DNA of 27,994 nucleotides from JAKAWQ01 sp035503055. GTDB taxonomy: Bacteria; Pseudomonadota; Alphaproteobacteria; Acetobacterales; Acetobacteraceae. The stretch lies in the NCBI GenBank assembly GCA_035503055.1, contig DATJTV010000191.1:1-27994 (forward strand), read 5' to 3'. The translations under genes and the position numbers were made by a program. A model generated the notes under the pieces. The model worked only from the letters and a program-made list of their open reading frames with translations. It did not search any database and was not told where the DNA came from. This document shows positions 16,884 to 24,240 of the stretch, piece after piece; position 1 is the stretch's first letter, and every line of letters starts with the position of its first letter.

Positions 16884-16897
16884 TTGATTTGAATCAA
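16884..16897. promoter_or_regulatory. FNR/FixK-type binding site (anaerobox) upstream of the aldehyde dehydrogenase-hydrogenase run
   Basis: TTGATTTGAATCAA is a perfect 14-bp palindrome matching the FNR-family consensus TTGAT-N4-ATCAA at every defined position. It stands in a GC-rich gap between the divergent dehydrogenase (start 16782) and the clpS side (start 17166). It is centred about 108 bp from the dehydrogenase start, which would suit a class II position with a leader of about 65 nt. Which regulator binds (Fnr, FixK, Dnr) cannot be told. Confidence 0.75.
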
Positions 16898-16972
16898 CGT
16901 CTCGCTCTCCACGACATGACGGCGTCTTCCGAGGCGAGGCCGCGCCCGCGTTCTGGAAAAGAATTCCGAACG

Positions 16973-17038
16973 ATGCTGCGCGTGCTCGGATTGATCGCAG
17001 CGCTCATCGTGGCCTCGATCGTGCTCGCCGGGAACTAA
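16973..17038 (+). CDS. Possible single-helix membrane micropeptide (21 aa)
   Basis: An ATG at 16973 opens 21 codons, almost all hydrophobic after LRV (GLIAALIVASIVLAG), ending with TAA. A purine-rich GGAAAAG lies 13-19 nt upstream, too far for a good ribosome-binding site. An ATG at 16916 in the same frame would give 40 aa. A single membrane helix with a basic N-terminus is plausible for a micropeptide and it lies on the clpS strand. Chance is a serious alternative at this length. Confidence 0.3.
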   Translation: MLRVLGLIAALIVASIVLAGN

Positions 17039-17066
17039 AGCGGCAGGGCCTGCGCGCCGTGGCGGA

Positions 17067-17097
17067 TGGACAATCGGCCCGGCCTATGCGATAGAGT
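17067..17097 (+). promoter_or_regulatory. Promoter-like boxes upstream of clpS
   Basis: TGGACA at 17067-17072 and TAGAGT at 17092-17097 (spacer 19) resemble -35 and -10 elements and lie about 70 nt before the clpS start. Both match the consensus only partly and the spacer is longer than ideal. Confidence 0.25.
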
Positions 17098-17165
17098 CTC
17101 CGCCTCAGGTCTGCCGTTCACCTTTCGGCGTGCCACCTTTGTCATGGTCGCGAGGGGCTCCTCCG

Positions 17166-17471
17166 GTGACTGACATCTCCACCAGGCCACGCACCAAAAC
17201 GCGCACGGCGCCGGAACGCCCGCGCCTGCACAAAGTAATCCTTCTCAACGACGACTACACGCCGCGCGAGTTCGTCGTGACGGTGCTGAAGGCCGAGTTC
17301 CGCATGAGCGAGGATCAGGCAAATCGCGTGATGATGACCGCCCATCGCCGCGGCGCCTGCGTGGTCGCCGTCTACACGAAGGACGTCGCCGAAACCAAGG
17401 CGACCAAGGGAACGGACGCCGGCCGCGCCAAGGGCTACCCGCTCCTCTTCACGACCGAGCCCGAGGAGTAG
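17166..17471 (+). CDS. clpS: ATP-dependent Clp protease adaptor ClpS
   Basis: ClpS binds N-degron substrates and delivers them to the ClpA unfoldase. The 101-residue protein has a disordered basic N-terminal tail, then the signature VILLNDDYTPREFVVTVL (residues about 34-51, the N-degron pocket Asn-Asp-Asp), AHRRGACVVAVYTKDVAETK and the Pro/Leu C-terminus. The GTG at 17166 is chosen because GAGGGG lies about 8 nt upstream and the length then fits the family; an upstream in-frame GTG at 17130 is possible. No clpA follows: the next gene is convergent. Cytosolic. Confidence 0.95.
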   Translation: MTDISTRPRTKTRTAPERPRLHKVILLNDDYTPREFVVTVLKAEFRMSEDQANRVMMTAHRRGACVVAVYTKDVAETKATKGTDAGRAKGYPLLFTTEPEE

Positions 17472-17514
17472 CGGCGGGCGGTCGCGGCCCCCTCTGCTCA
17501 GCGCAACTCCCGGC

Positions 17515-19845
17515 TCAGCTCAACGCCGCCTTGACGCGGTCGGGCCGGAACGGCGTCTGGCGCAGCCTGACCCCCGTGGCGTCGAACACCGCATTGCTGA
17601 CGACCGCCGCCGTCGGGCAGGTTGAGGGCTCTCCGGCCCCGTACGCGGGATATTCGGGCCGGTTGTTGACCAGCACGACCTCGATGCTGTCCGGGATCTC
17701 CGCGAAGTGCAGGATCGGATAGCCGATCCAGTCGCGGCTGGTCACATGGGCGCTGTCGAACGTGACCTCCTCGTGCAGCGTGCGGCTGAGCGACTGGACC
17801 ACATTCCCCTCGACCTGGTTCCTCAGGCCATCGGGATTGATGACCAGCCCGCAATCATGGGCGACCACCACGCGCCCGACCTTGATCGCGCCGCTCTCCC
17901 GATCGACGGTGAGATCGAGGATGGTCGCGACCCGCACATTGTCGCGGTTCGCCCAGGCGACGCCGCGCCCTTTCGCGAGCCGGCTGTTGGCTGGCTGGGC
18001 ATTGCGGCCGGCTCCGGCCGGCCGGCTCTCCCAACCATATATCTCGGCGGCCGCCTGGAGCACCGCGATCGCGCGCGGGTCCGCCAGATGCGCGAGCCGG
18101 AAGGCGAGGGGGTCCTGCTCCGCCGCGGCCGCCAGCTCGTCCATGAACGATTCCATGGCGAAGGTCGTCTCGAACTGCGCCGGCGATCGCAGCCACGCCG
18201 TCAGCAGCGCGACGCGCCCCTCGCCGTGGCAGGCGACATCGGCATTGGCGAAGGTATAGGCGTAGGTCACGGCCGGCTGCCCCTGGCCGGTCCGGCCGAC
18301 GATATCCGGCTCGCCGATGAGTTCCGCGGCGATCAGGTGCGTATCGCCCGTCGTCGGGATCCACATATGATGCCGCCACGAAGTCACGTGCCCCTCTTCG
18401 TCCAGCGCGCCGGTGAGGTCCTGGACGATCGCCGGCCCCTTCGGCTCCCAGCCATGTTCGTCCCAGCGCATCCACTGCACGCGCACCGGCCGGGCGACTG
18501 CCTGGGACATCAGCGCCGCATCGGCCACCACGTGCTCGAAGCCGTTGCGGCCATAGGCCCCGGCGCCCTCGAACCAGCGGAGCTCGATCCGCTCGGCGGG
18601 AATGCCGAGCAGCACGGCCATGTCCCGCCGCGCCTGGTGCGGCATCTGTGTGCAGGACCAGAAGGTCGCCCCATCGCTCCTGACATCGGCGATGGCGCAG
18701 GACGGTCCAATCGAGCCGTGCATCTGAAAGGGCGTGCGGTAGGTCGCCTTCACCGTCCGCGGCGCCGCGGCGAGCGCCGTGTCCACCGATCCCTGATCGA
18801 CCGCGGTGATATCGGCGCCCGGCTCCCGGCGCAGCGTCTCCCAGATCCGGTCCATGTCCGGCAGCCCGTTCCAGGCCGACCATTTGGCCTGGCCCGCCGC
18901 CGGGCCGCTCGGGTCGAGCGTGGAGCCGAGCTTCTCCGCCGCCTGGATCGCACCCCACTCGGTCTCGGCGACGACGCCCAAGAAGTTGTCGCGCCGCACG
19001 AGCTGCACGAAGCCCGGGATCTCCTTGAGCCCGCTCTCGTCCACGCTGAGCAGGCTGGCGCCGACGCCGTACGGCCGCACCACCCGCCCATGCAGCATGC
19101 CCGGGACGCGCACGTCCTGGATGTAAGTGTACTGCCCGGTCATCTTGCCGGGAATATCCTTGCGCGCGACCGACCGCCCCACGACCGTGTAGCTCGACGG
19201 GTCTTTCGTGCGCACATTCGGCGCCACATTCATGCCGAAGCTGGTCCCGCTGGCGCCGATCTCGTAATTGAGACGCCTGCCGGCCACCAGCGCGCCATAC
19301 GTCACCGTGCGGCCGGGCGAGCCGATGAGCGAGATCGTCCCGCCGCTCGCCACGAGCTGATTGACCGAGACATTGAAATGCGCCGCCGCAAGGCGCAGGA
19401 GAACCAGCCTTCCGGCCGCCGCCGCGTGGCGGATCTGCGGACCGGCATAGCGGATGGTGCGGCTGCCGTAGCTCGGCCCCTGATCCACCGTCTCCGACGT
19501 CGTCCCCATCACGACATCGAGCCTCTCCACGGGAAAATCGAGCTCCTCGGCCGCGATCTGCGCGAGCGCCGTCTCCACGCCCGTGCCGGTCTCGACCTTG
19601 CCGGTGAACAGCGTCACGCTGTTGTCCGGCTTCACCGCGAGCCAGGCGTAAAGCTTCCCTGCCGGGGGCGGCAGAATGCTGCCCGGCGCGGCGCTGCCCG
19701 CCGCCGATCCCGTCGTCGCAGCCTCCGCTTCCGCCGGGCCGAACAGGGCGAAGGCGATGACGAGGCCACCCGAAGCCTGGAGGAATCCGCGCCGTCCGAG
19801 CGCCGGTGCGCTCGCCGCCGGCCCCTCGCTCCGCTGCGCGCTCAT
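17515..19845 (-). CDS. Molybdopterin-binding subunit of a xanthine-dehydrogenase-family aldehyde/N-heterocycle hydroxylase (IorB-like)
   Basis: This 776-residue molybdenum hydroxylase subunit begins with a twin-arginine signal (GRRGFLQASGG, residues about 18-28, then a hydrophobic stretch), so it should be exported folded to the periplasm. Conserved blocks include GKVETGTGVETALAQIAAEEL, the YGRNGFEHVVADAALMSQ substrate-pocket region, MRWDEHGWEPKGP, and near the C-terminus YGAGEPSTCPTAAVV, whose Glu is the expected catalytic base. The length fits isoquinoline 1-oxidoreductase beta and aldehyde-oxidase AldH-type subunits. The partner [2Fe-2S] gene ends 4 nt upstream. No cytochrome c third subunit or XdhC-like chaperone lies in the window. 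Substrate is not determinable. Confidence 0.92.
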   Translation of the reverse strand: MSAQRSEGPAASAPALGRRGFLQASGGLVIAFALFGPAEAEAATTGSAAGSAAPGSILPPPAGKLYAWLAVKPDNSVTLFTGKVETGTGVETALAQIAAEELDFPVERLDVVMGTTSETVDQGPSYGSRTIRYAGPQIRHAAAAGRLVLLRLAAAHFNVSVNQLVASGGTISLIGSPGRTVTYGALVAGRRLNYEIGASGTSFGMNVAPNVRTKDPSSYTVVGRSVARKDIPGKMTGQYTYIQDVRVPGMLHGRVVRPYGVGASLLSVDESGLKEIPGFVQLVRRDNFLGVVAETEWGAIQAAEKLGSTLDPSGPAAGQAKWSAWNGLPDMDRIWETLRREPGADITAVDQGSVDTALAAAPRTVKATYRTPFQMHGSIGPSCAIADVRSDGATFWSCTQMPHQARRDMAVLLGIPAERIELRWFEGAGAYGRNGFEHVVADAALMSQAVARPVRVQWMRWDEHGWEPKGPAIVQDLTGALDEEGHVTSWRHHMWIPTTGDTHLIAAELIGEPDIVGRTGQGQPAVTYAYTFANADVACHGEGRVALLTAWLRSPAQFETTFAMESFMDELAAAAEQDPLAFRLAHLADPRAIAVLQAAAEIYGWESRPAGAGRNAQPANSRLAKGRGVAWANRDNVRVATILDLTVDRESGAIKVGRVVVAHDCGLVINPDGLRNQVEGNVVQSLSRTLHEEVTFDSAHVTSRDWIGYPILHFAEIPDSIEVVLVNNRPEYPAYGAGEPSTCPTAAVVSNAVFDATGVRLRQTPFRPDRVKAALS

Positions 19846-19849
19846 CGCC

Positions 19850-20344
19850 TCACGCTCCTTCGCGAGCCGCGCGCTCGACGGCGCGCACGATCCGCATATG
19901 CGTTCCGCAGCGACAGAGATTGGCGTTGAGGGCCCCTATGATCTCCTCGCGGCTCGGATGCGGCTCCCGCGCGAGAAAAGCCGCTGCCACCATGATCATG
20001 CCGTTGATACAGTAGCCACACTGCGCGGCCTGCTCCTCGATGAAGGCCTTCTGCACCGGATGCGGCTTCTCGATCGTGCCGAGCCCCTCCAGCGTGACGA
20101 TCTTGGCGCCCTTCGTCGCGGCGATCGGCATCACGCAGGAGCGCGTCGCGAACCCGTTCATGATGACGGTGCACGCCCCGCATTCCCCGAGCCCGCAGCC
20201 GAATTTCGGGCCATGCAGGCCGAGATTGTCGCGCAGCGCGTAAAGCAGCATGCTGTCCGGCGCGAGCGTGACGACCCGGTCCTCGCCATTCACATTGAGC
20301 GTCACCTGCTCGGTTGTTCCCTGCTCGGCTGTTCCTTGGGGCAT
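19850..20344 (-). CDS. [2Fe-2S] subunit of the molybdenum hydroxylase (IorA-like)
   Basis: The 164-residue electron-transfer subunit has the plant-type ferredoxin motif CGLGECGACTVIMNG at about residues 48-62 and the second all-helical cluster motif CGYCINGMIM followed by CRCGTHMRI near the C-terminus. This is the standard pair for xanthine-dehydrogenase-family small subunits. No own Tat signal is seen; in this family the small subunit is usually co-exported by the partner's signal. An N-terminal TAEQGTTEQ-like duplication is encoded by a near-repeated stretch at about 20312-20337. The ATG at 20344 has AGGA 9 nt upstream. It is followed after 4 nt by the large subunit, whose ribosome-binding site AAGGAG lies across this gene's end. 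Confidence 0.94.
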   Translation of the reverse strand: MPQGTAEQGTTEQVTLNVNGEDRVVTLAPDSMLLYALRDNLGLHGPKFGCGLGECGACTVIMNGFATRSCVMPIAATKGAKIVTLEGLGTIEKPHPVQKAFIEEQAAQCGYCINGMIMVAAAFLAREPHPSREEIIGALNANLCRCGTHMRIVRAVERAAREGA

Positions 20345-20492
20345 TCTGAGGCATCCTGAACTCAGCGTCCGCCAACCCTAGACCGGCGCCCCCTTCGCGC
20401 GGCACGCAATTTCCGCGCAGCGTCCCCGTCAATCTTTCGCGCAACGCACTATTGAAATTTCGTCAGTTCGCCCGACTCCTTGATTCTGATGA

Positions 20493-20511
20493 GCGGGGCC
20501 TCTGGTCCCGC
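20493..20511 (-). terminator. Hairpin downstream of the acyl-CoA dehydrogenase-like gene
   Basis: An 8-bp stem gcggggcc / ggtcccgc with one G-T wobble and a TCT loop lies 22 bp after the stop codon at 20533, in the minus-strand direction. There is no clear T-tract, so termination is only a possibility. Confidence 0.35.
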
Positions 20512-20532
20512 CCACCGCACGCGAACCCAGCC

Positions 20533-21810
20533 TCAAACAAACGAGGTATCGGGCTCCTCGCCGAGCAGGAACTGGCCCGCCGTCTCGAGATGCGACGAGC
20601 GCCCCTGCATCTGCTGCGCCACCGCATGCATGTCGCGGAACCGCCGCTCGAACGGGCTGGTCTCGAAAATCGCCGTCGCCCCCGCCCAGGAATAGGCGAA
20701 GTCCGCGATCCGCGCCGCCTCGCGAATCACGTGCGTCGCCGCGAGCCGGATCGCGATCCGCTGCTCGAGCGTGAGCTTATCGGCGCGCTGCACCTCCTGC
20801 CAGATTTCCGAAACCGTGCCCATCAGATACATCCGCGCCGCGCGCAGCCGCGCCTCCGCCTCGGCGATCTCGTACTGGCTCACCGGGCTCAGCCGCATCG
20901 GGTTGGCAAGCCCCCGCGGCGTCTTCTCCTTCGCCAGCCCGACCAGCGCATCGAGCATCGCGCGCGCAATCCCGAGCGCCACCCCGGCGAACCCGGACCC
21001 GAACAGGCTGTTGCTCGAGTAATGATAGAGCGGCCCGGAATAGCGCCGCTCCGCCGGCTCGTCGCGCTCCAGCGAATGCGCCTCCGGCACGAACAGGTTC
21101 TCGATCGCGTAGGAATCGCTCCCCGTCCCGCGCAGCCCGATCACGTGCCAGATATCCTGCAGCGACGTCACGGAGGCCGGAAACAGCATCGTCCGCGTCA
21201 CTGGCTTGCCGTCCGGCCGGCGCCGCTCGCGCCCATCCTCCTCCGTCACCAGGCAATGTCCGCCGAGCCAGGTCGCGTGATGCCCACCGCTCGCGAAGGA
21301 CCATTTGCCGCTAACCCGGTACCCGCCCGGAACCGCGGCGGCCCGCCCGCCATATCCCGCGCCCCAAGCCAAAATCGCCGGCTCCTCGCCGCCGAAGATT
21401 TCCCGCGCCGCATGCGCCGGGATGAACGCCGCGACCGAGGCGCAGACATTGTTCTGCCCGAGGCACCAGGCCGTGCTCGCGTCGATCGCGGCGATCGCCT
21501 CGAGGATCGCAACGAAGGTCGGCGGATCGAGCTCGGCGCCGCCGAAGGGCCGGGGGATCAGCAGGCTGAACATCCCCGCCGCGCGCAGCTCCGCGACCAG
21601 CCGCGCCGGCAGCCGCCGCTCGCGCTCGATCTCCGCCGCCGCGGCGGCGATGCGCGGCGCCAGCGCCCACACCCGCCCGAGCCAATCGGCCCCTCCCGCG
21701 CCCGCTGCCGTGCCGGCGTCCGCCCCGCCCGCTGCCGTGCCGGCGTCCGCCGTGTCGGCGTCCGCCGCGCCGCCGCGCGCCGCGCCGGCCTTCAGCGCCT
21801 CATCGGGCAT
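20533..21810 (-). CDS. Acyl-CoA dehydrogenase-fold flavoprotein (DszC/HsaA-type monooxygenase or dehydrogenase)
   Basis: After a low-complexity Ala/Gly/Asp N-terminal tail (residues about 8-40) the 425-residue protein has the acyl-CoA dehydrogenase fold. Helices carry AAAAAEIERERRLPARLVAELRAAGMFSLLIPRPFGG, a middle beta domain has GKWSFASGGHHATW and LRGTGSDSYAIENLFVP, and a C-terminal helical bundle ends in FRDMHAVAQQMQGR. The R-D-x-H-A near the C-terminus and the lack of an obvious catalytic Glu in the standard place resemble group D flavin-dependent monooxygenases (DszC, HsaA) more than beta-oxidation enzymes. The ATG at 21810 has GGGGA 5 nt upstream. The tail contains a 27-bp DNA repeat. 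Which substrate it acts on is not known. Confidence 0.85.
   Translation of the reverse strand: MPDEALKAGAARGGAADADTADAGTAAGGADAGTAAGAGGADWLGRVWALAPRIAAAAAEIERERRLPARLVAELRAAGMFSLLIPRPFGGAELDPPTFVAILEAIAAIDASTAWCLGQNNVCASVAAFIPAHAAREIFGGEEPAILAWGAGYGGRAAAVPGGYRVSGKWSFASGGHHATWLGGHCLVTEEDGRERRRPDGKPVTRTMLFPASVTSLQDIWHVIGLRGTGSDSYAIENLFVPEAHSLERDEPAERRYSGPLYHYSSNSLFGSGFAGVALGIARAMLDALVGLAKEKTPRGLANPMRLSPVSQYEIAEAEARLRAARMYLMGTVSEIWQEVQRADKLTLEQRIAIRLAATHVIREAARIADFAYSWAGATAIFETSPFERRFRDMHAVAQQMQGRSSHLETAGQFLLGEEPDTSFV
21701..21766. repeat. 27-bp tandem repeat in the N-terminal coding region of the flavoprotein
   Basis: The block cccgctgccgtgccggcgtc continues to cgcc and starts again 27 bp later (21701 and 21728); a third, shorter copy (gtgtcggcgtccgcc, 21752-21766) follows. 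It encodes the repeated A-G-T-A-A-G-G-A-D pattern of the protein's tail. The period is a multiple of three, so frame is kept. Confidence 0.6.
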
Positions 21811-21921
21811 CGGCTTCCCCGCCGATCGCTCTCGCACCCGGCATTCCCGGACTCTCCCCGAAGCAGCGCCCGGGCCCGATGGCTCGCACCCGGCGCCGCG
21901 CTCTTCTCTGTCGCGAAACCC

Positions 21922-21951
21922 TCGATATCCTGGGCTCCGATATCCTGGGCC
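21922..21951. repeat. 15-bp tandem duplication
   Basis: tcgatatcctgggct at 21922-21936 is followed directly by ccgatatcctgggcc at 21937-21951, with two differences. It lies in the divergent gap upstream of prfC. Confidence 0.6.
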
Positions 21952-22028
21952 TGCCGCCCCGCCTTGGCAAGAAACCGGCCCGACCAACACCCGATCGCGG
22001 GCGGCCTACACAATCCGCGCGCGCCCCC

Positions 22029-22036
22029 TTATATAA
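22029..22036. promoter_or_regulatory. TTATATAA promoter-like element
   Basis: A palindromic AT octamer in a region otherwise above 70 percent GC, about 190 bp before prfC and 220 bp before the flavoprotein start. It could serve as a -10 element for either strand. No convincing -35 partner was seen. Confidence 0.25.
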
Positions 22037-22137
22037 CCGCCCGGGCACGCTCCGGCCTCGCCCACGGTCTTGCGCGCCTGTCCCTCATCTTCCTCGGACC
22101 TTCCCGCGAGTGCGGCGCGACCGCAGGGGCGCGCACG

Positions 22138-22198
22138 AGGCCCGGGAACGAGGCCCGGGAACGTGGCCCGGGAACGTGGCCCGGGAACGCGGCAACGG
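22138..22198. repeat. 13-bp tandem repeat (four copies plus a partial) upstream of prfC
   Basis: The unit (a/t)ggcccgggaacg occurs at 22138-22150, 22151-22163, 22164-22176 and 22177-22189, with a decayed fifth copy (cggcaacgg) to 22198. Each copy holds the palindrome CCCGGG. The array ends 25 bp before the prfC start codon, inside the presumed 5' untranslated region. Confidence 0.75.
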
Positions 22199-22223
22199 AA
22201 AGACCCACGGAAAGACAAGCACG

Positions 22224-23882
22224 ATGAACGACGCCGCGCCGCCGCTTCAGGGCGACACCACCGGGAACGCGCCCCTCGAGCGCGCGCCCAGCGCCACCAC
22301 CGCGCTCGCCCCGCCGCGCCCCCGCCGCACCTTCGCGATCATCTCCCACCCCGACGCCGGCAAGACCACGCTCACGGAGAAGCTCCTTCTCTTCGGCGGC
22401 GCCATCCGCGAGGCCGGCATGGTCAAGGCCCGGCGCGAGCGCCGCCACACCCGCTCGGACTGGATGAAGATCGAGCAGCAGCGCGGCATCTCCGTCTCCA
22501 GCTCGGTGATGACCTTCGAGTTCGAGGACACCGTCTTCAACCTCCTCGACACGCCCGGCCACCAGGATTTCAGCGAGGACACCTACCGCACCCTCACCGC
22601 CGTCGATTCCGCGGTGATGATCATCGACGCCGCGAAGGGCATCGAGCTGCAGACGCGCAAGCTCTTCGAGGTCTGTCGGCTGCGCGACATCCCCATCACC
22701 ACATTCATCAACAAGGTCGATCGCGAGGGCCGCAATCCCTTCGAGCTGGTCGACGAGATCGCCGCCACCCTCGCCCTCGATGTCTGCCCGCTCACCTGGC
22801 CGATCGGCATGGGCGGCCTCTTCCGCGGCTGCTGGGATCTCCGCCGCAACCGCCTGATCGGCCTGAGCCGCCCCGGCGACGAACCCGCCGCCACCAACCC
22901 CGCCGCCACCAACCCCGCCACCGCCGCCCCGCTGGAAGCGCTGGTCCCCGCGCCCCAAGCGGAAGAACTCCGCGAGGATGCCGAGATGATCGCGGCCGGC
23001 TATCCCGCCTTCGACCTCGCCGCCTATCGCGCCGGCCACCTGACCCCCATCTATTTCGGCAGCGCGCTCGAGGATTTCGGCGTCCGCGAGCTGCTCGAGG
23101 GCCTCGTCGCCCAAGCCCCGCCCCCGCGCGGCCAGCCGGCCGACGCACGCACCGTCGCCCCCTCCGAGCCCGCCGTCACGGGCGTCGTCTTCAAGGTCCA
23201 GGCCAACATGGACCCGAACCACCGCGACCGCATCGCCTTCATGCGCATCTGCTCCGGCCGCTTCCAGCGCGGCATGAAGCTTTTCCAGGTCCGCACCGGC
23301 AAGACGATGTCCGTCCAATCCCCCATCTTCTTCTTCGCCCAAGCGCGCTCGCTCGCCGAGGAAGCCTGGCCCGGCGACATCATCGGCATCCCCAATCACG
23401 GCACGCTCCGCGTCGGCGACACGCTCACCGAGGGCGAGCGCATCCGCTTCTCCGGCGTCCCCGATTTCGCGCCCGAAATCCTCCGCCGCGTCCGCCTCGA
23501 CGACCCCATGCGCGCCAAGCAGATGCGCCGCGCCCTCGAGGACCTCGCCGAGGAGGGCGTCGTCCAGGTCTTCCGCTCGCTCGTCGGCTCCGAGTGGATC
23601 GTCGGCGCCGTCGGCGCGCTCCAGCTCGACGTTCTCACCACGCGGATCGAGCAGGAATACAAGCTCCGCGTCGGCCTCGAGCCCGCCGCCTACGACACCG
23701 CCCGCTGGATCGGCGCCGACGATCCGCTCCGCCTCAAGGAATTCATCGAGGCCAACCGCCACGCGATGAGCGAGGACCGCGACGGCGCCCCCGTCTTCCT
23801 CGCGCGCAACGCCTGGGAGCTCAACTACGTCACGGAGAAATGGCCCGGCATCCGCTTCAGCGCGACCAAGGAGCGCACCTGA
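22224..23882 (+). CDS. prfC: Peptide chain release factor 3
   Basis: RF3 is the GTPase that recycles RF1/RF2 from the ribosome after termination. The 552-residue protein has all G motifs: FAIISHPDAGKTTLTEKLL (P-loop, about residues 36-54), the switch region with RSDWMKIEQQRGISVSSS, DTPGHQDFSEDTYR and NKVDREG. Domain II (VFKVQANMDPNHRDRIAFMRICSG) and the RF3 C-terminal domain with VGALQLDVLTTRIEQEY follow. Compared with the E. coli protein there is an Ala/Pro/Asn/Thr-rich insertion at about residues 220-245, after FRGCWDLRRNRLIGLSRPGD, generated partly by a 15-bp DNA repeat. The ATG at 22224 has GGAAAG about 9-14 nt upstream and a 13-bp repeat array before that. Confidence 0.96.
   Translation: MNDAAPPLQGDTTGNAPLERAPSATTALAPPRPRRTFAIISHPDAGKTTLTEKLLLFGGAIREAGMVKARRERRHTRSDWMKIEQQRGISVSSSVMTFEFEDTVFNLLDTPGHQDFSEDTYRTLTAVDSAVMIIDAAKGIELQTRKLFEVCRLRDIPITTFINKVDREGRNPFELVDEIAATLALDVCPLTWPIGMGGLFRGCWDLRRNRLIGLSRPGDEPAATNPAATNPATAAPLEALVPAPQAEELREDAEMIAAGYPAFDLAAYRAGHLTPIYFGSALEDFGVRELLEGLVAQAPPPRGQPADARTVAPSEPAVTGVVFKVQANMDPNHRDRIAFMRICSGRFQRGMKLFQVRTGKTMSVQSPIFFFAQARSLAEEAWPGDIIGIPNHGTLRVGDTLTEGERIRFSGVPDFAPEILRRVRLDDPMRAKQMRRALEDLAEEGVVQVFRSLVGSEWIVGAVGALQLDVLTTRIEQEYKLRVGLEPAAYDTARWIGADDPLRLKEFIEANRHAMSEDRDGAPVFLARNAWELNYVTEKWPGIRFSATKERT
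22885..22920. repeat. 15-bp in-frame tandem repeat inside prfC
   Basis: cccgccgccaccaac occurs twice (22885-22899, 22900-22914), followed by a partial copy. It encodes P-A-A-T-N-P-A-A-T-N-P-A-T, an insertion in a loop between G domain segments of RF3 that is probably tolerated. Confidence 0.6.
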
Positions 23883-23957
23883 CCTCTCGCCGCCCGTCGC
23901 CTCCGCAAATCCTCCGAGCCGCCGCGCCACCCCCGCGCTACACTGATGCCGCCCGCG

Positions 23958-23980
23958 ATCGGGCAGCCCTTCTGCCCGAT
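23958..23980 (+). terminator. Hairpin between prfC and the dodecin gene
   Basis: The perfect 9-bp inverted repeat atcgggcag-ccctt-ctgcccgat is followed by TTGG. It lies 75 nt after the prfC stop codon and 48 nt before the dodecin start. TACACT at about 23938, just upstream, could be a -10 box for dodecin, in which case the hairpin would instead lie in the dodecin leader. Confidence 0.5.
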
Positions 23981-24028
23981 TTGGTGATTGATCCGGGCGC
24001 GCAATCCCACCAGGCGATGGAGGCGGAG

Positions 24029-24232
24029 ATGGCAGTAGCGAGCGTGTCGAAAATTCGCGCGGCGTCCCCCGAGAGTTTCGAGGCCGCCGTCCGCAACGGG
24101 GTGACCCGCGCGAGCAAGACGCTCCGCGGCATCACCGGCCTGCACGTGCTCGACATGAAGGCGAGCGTCACCAACGGCAAGATCGCGGAATACCGCGTCA
24201 CCATGGACGTCACCTTCATCCTCGAGGAGTAA
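24029..24232 (+). CDS. Dodecin (flavin-binding dodecamer)
   Basis: The 67-residue protein is the usual dodecin length. It shows the family pattern: VSKIRAASPESFEAAVRNGVTRASKTLRGITGLHVLDMKASV, then NGKIAEYRVTMDVTFILEE, i.e. one helix and a three-stranded sheet ending in the acidic tail. Dodecins form hollow dodecamers that bind riboflavin, FMN or coenzyme A and buffer free flavin in the cytosol. The ATG at 24029 has GGAGG 5 nt upstream. It stands alone, with a perfect hairpin 8 bp after its stop codon. Several flavoproteins in the window would fit a flavin-storage role, but that link is inference. Confidence 0.93.
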   Translation: MAVASVSKIRAASPESFEAAVRNGVTRASKTLRGITGLHVLDMKASVTNGKIAEYRVTMDVTFILEE

Positions 24233-24240
24233 CCTCTCCG

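Larger units (their letters stand above)
21811..22223. other. 413-bp divergent gap between the flavoprotein gene and prfC
   Basis: No supportable gene. It contains a 15-bp duplication (21922-21951), an AT-rich TTATATAA element (22029-22036) that stands out from the GC-rich surroundings as a possible -10 region, and a four-copy 13-bp repeat (22138-22189) just before prfC. Open frames on both strands across it are of low complexity and look non-coding. Confidence 0.5.

Noticed and set aside
17707..19929. A 740-codon open frame on the plus strand opposite the molybdopterin subunit
   Set aside because: Arg/His/Pro-rich antisense shadow without recognisable motifs; the minus-strand protein has a Tat signal and family motifs.
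22138..22198. CRISPR-like array
   Set aside because: Units of 13 bp are directly adjacent without spacers; this is a tandem repeat, not a CRISPR. The same holds for 27483-27540.
22029..23930. Long minus-strand open frame opposite prfC
   Set aside because: Gly/Asp/Ala/Glu-rich antisense shadow of a conserved gene.
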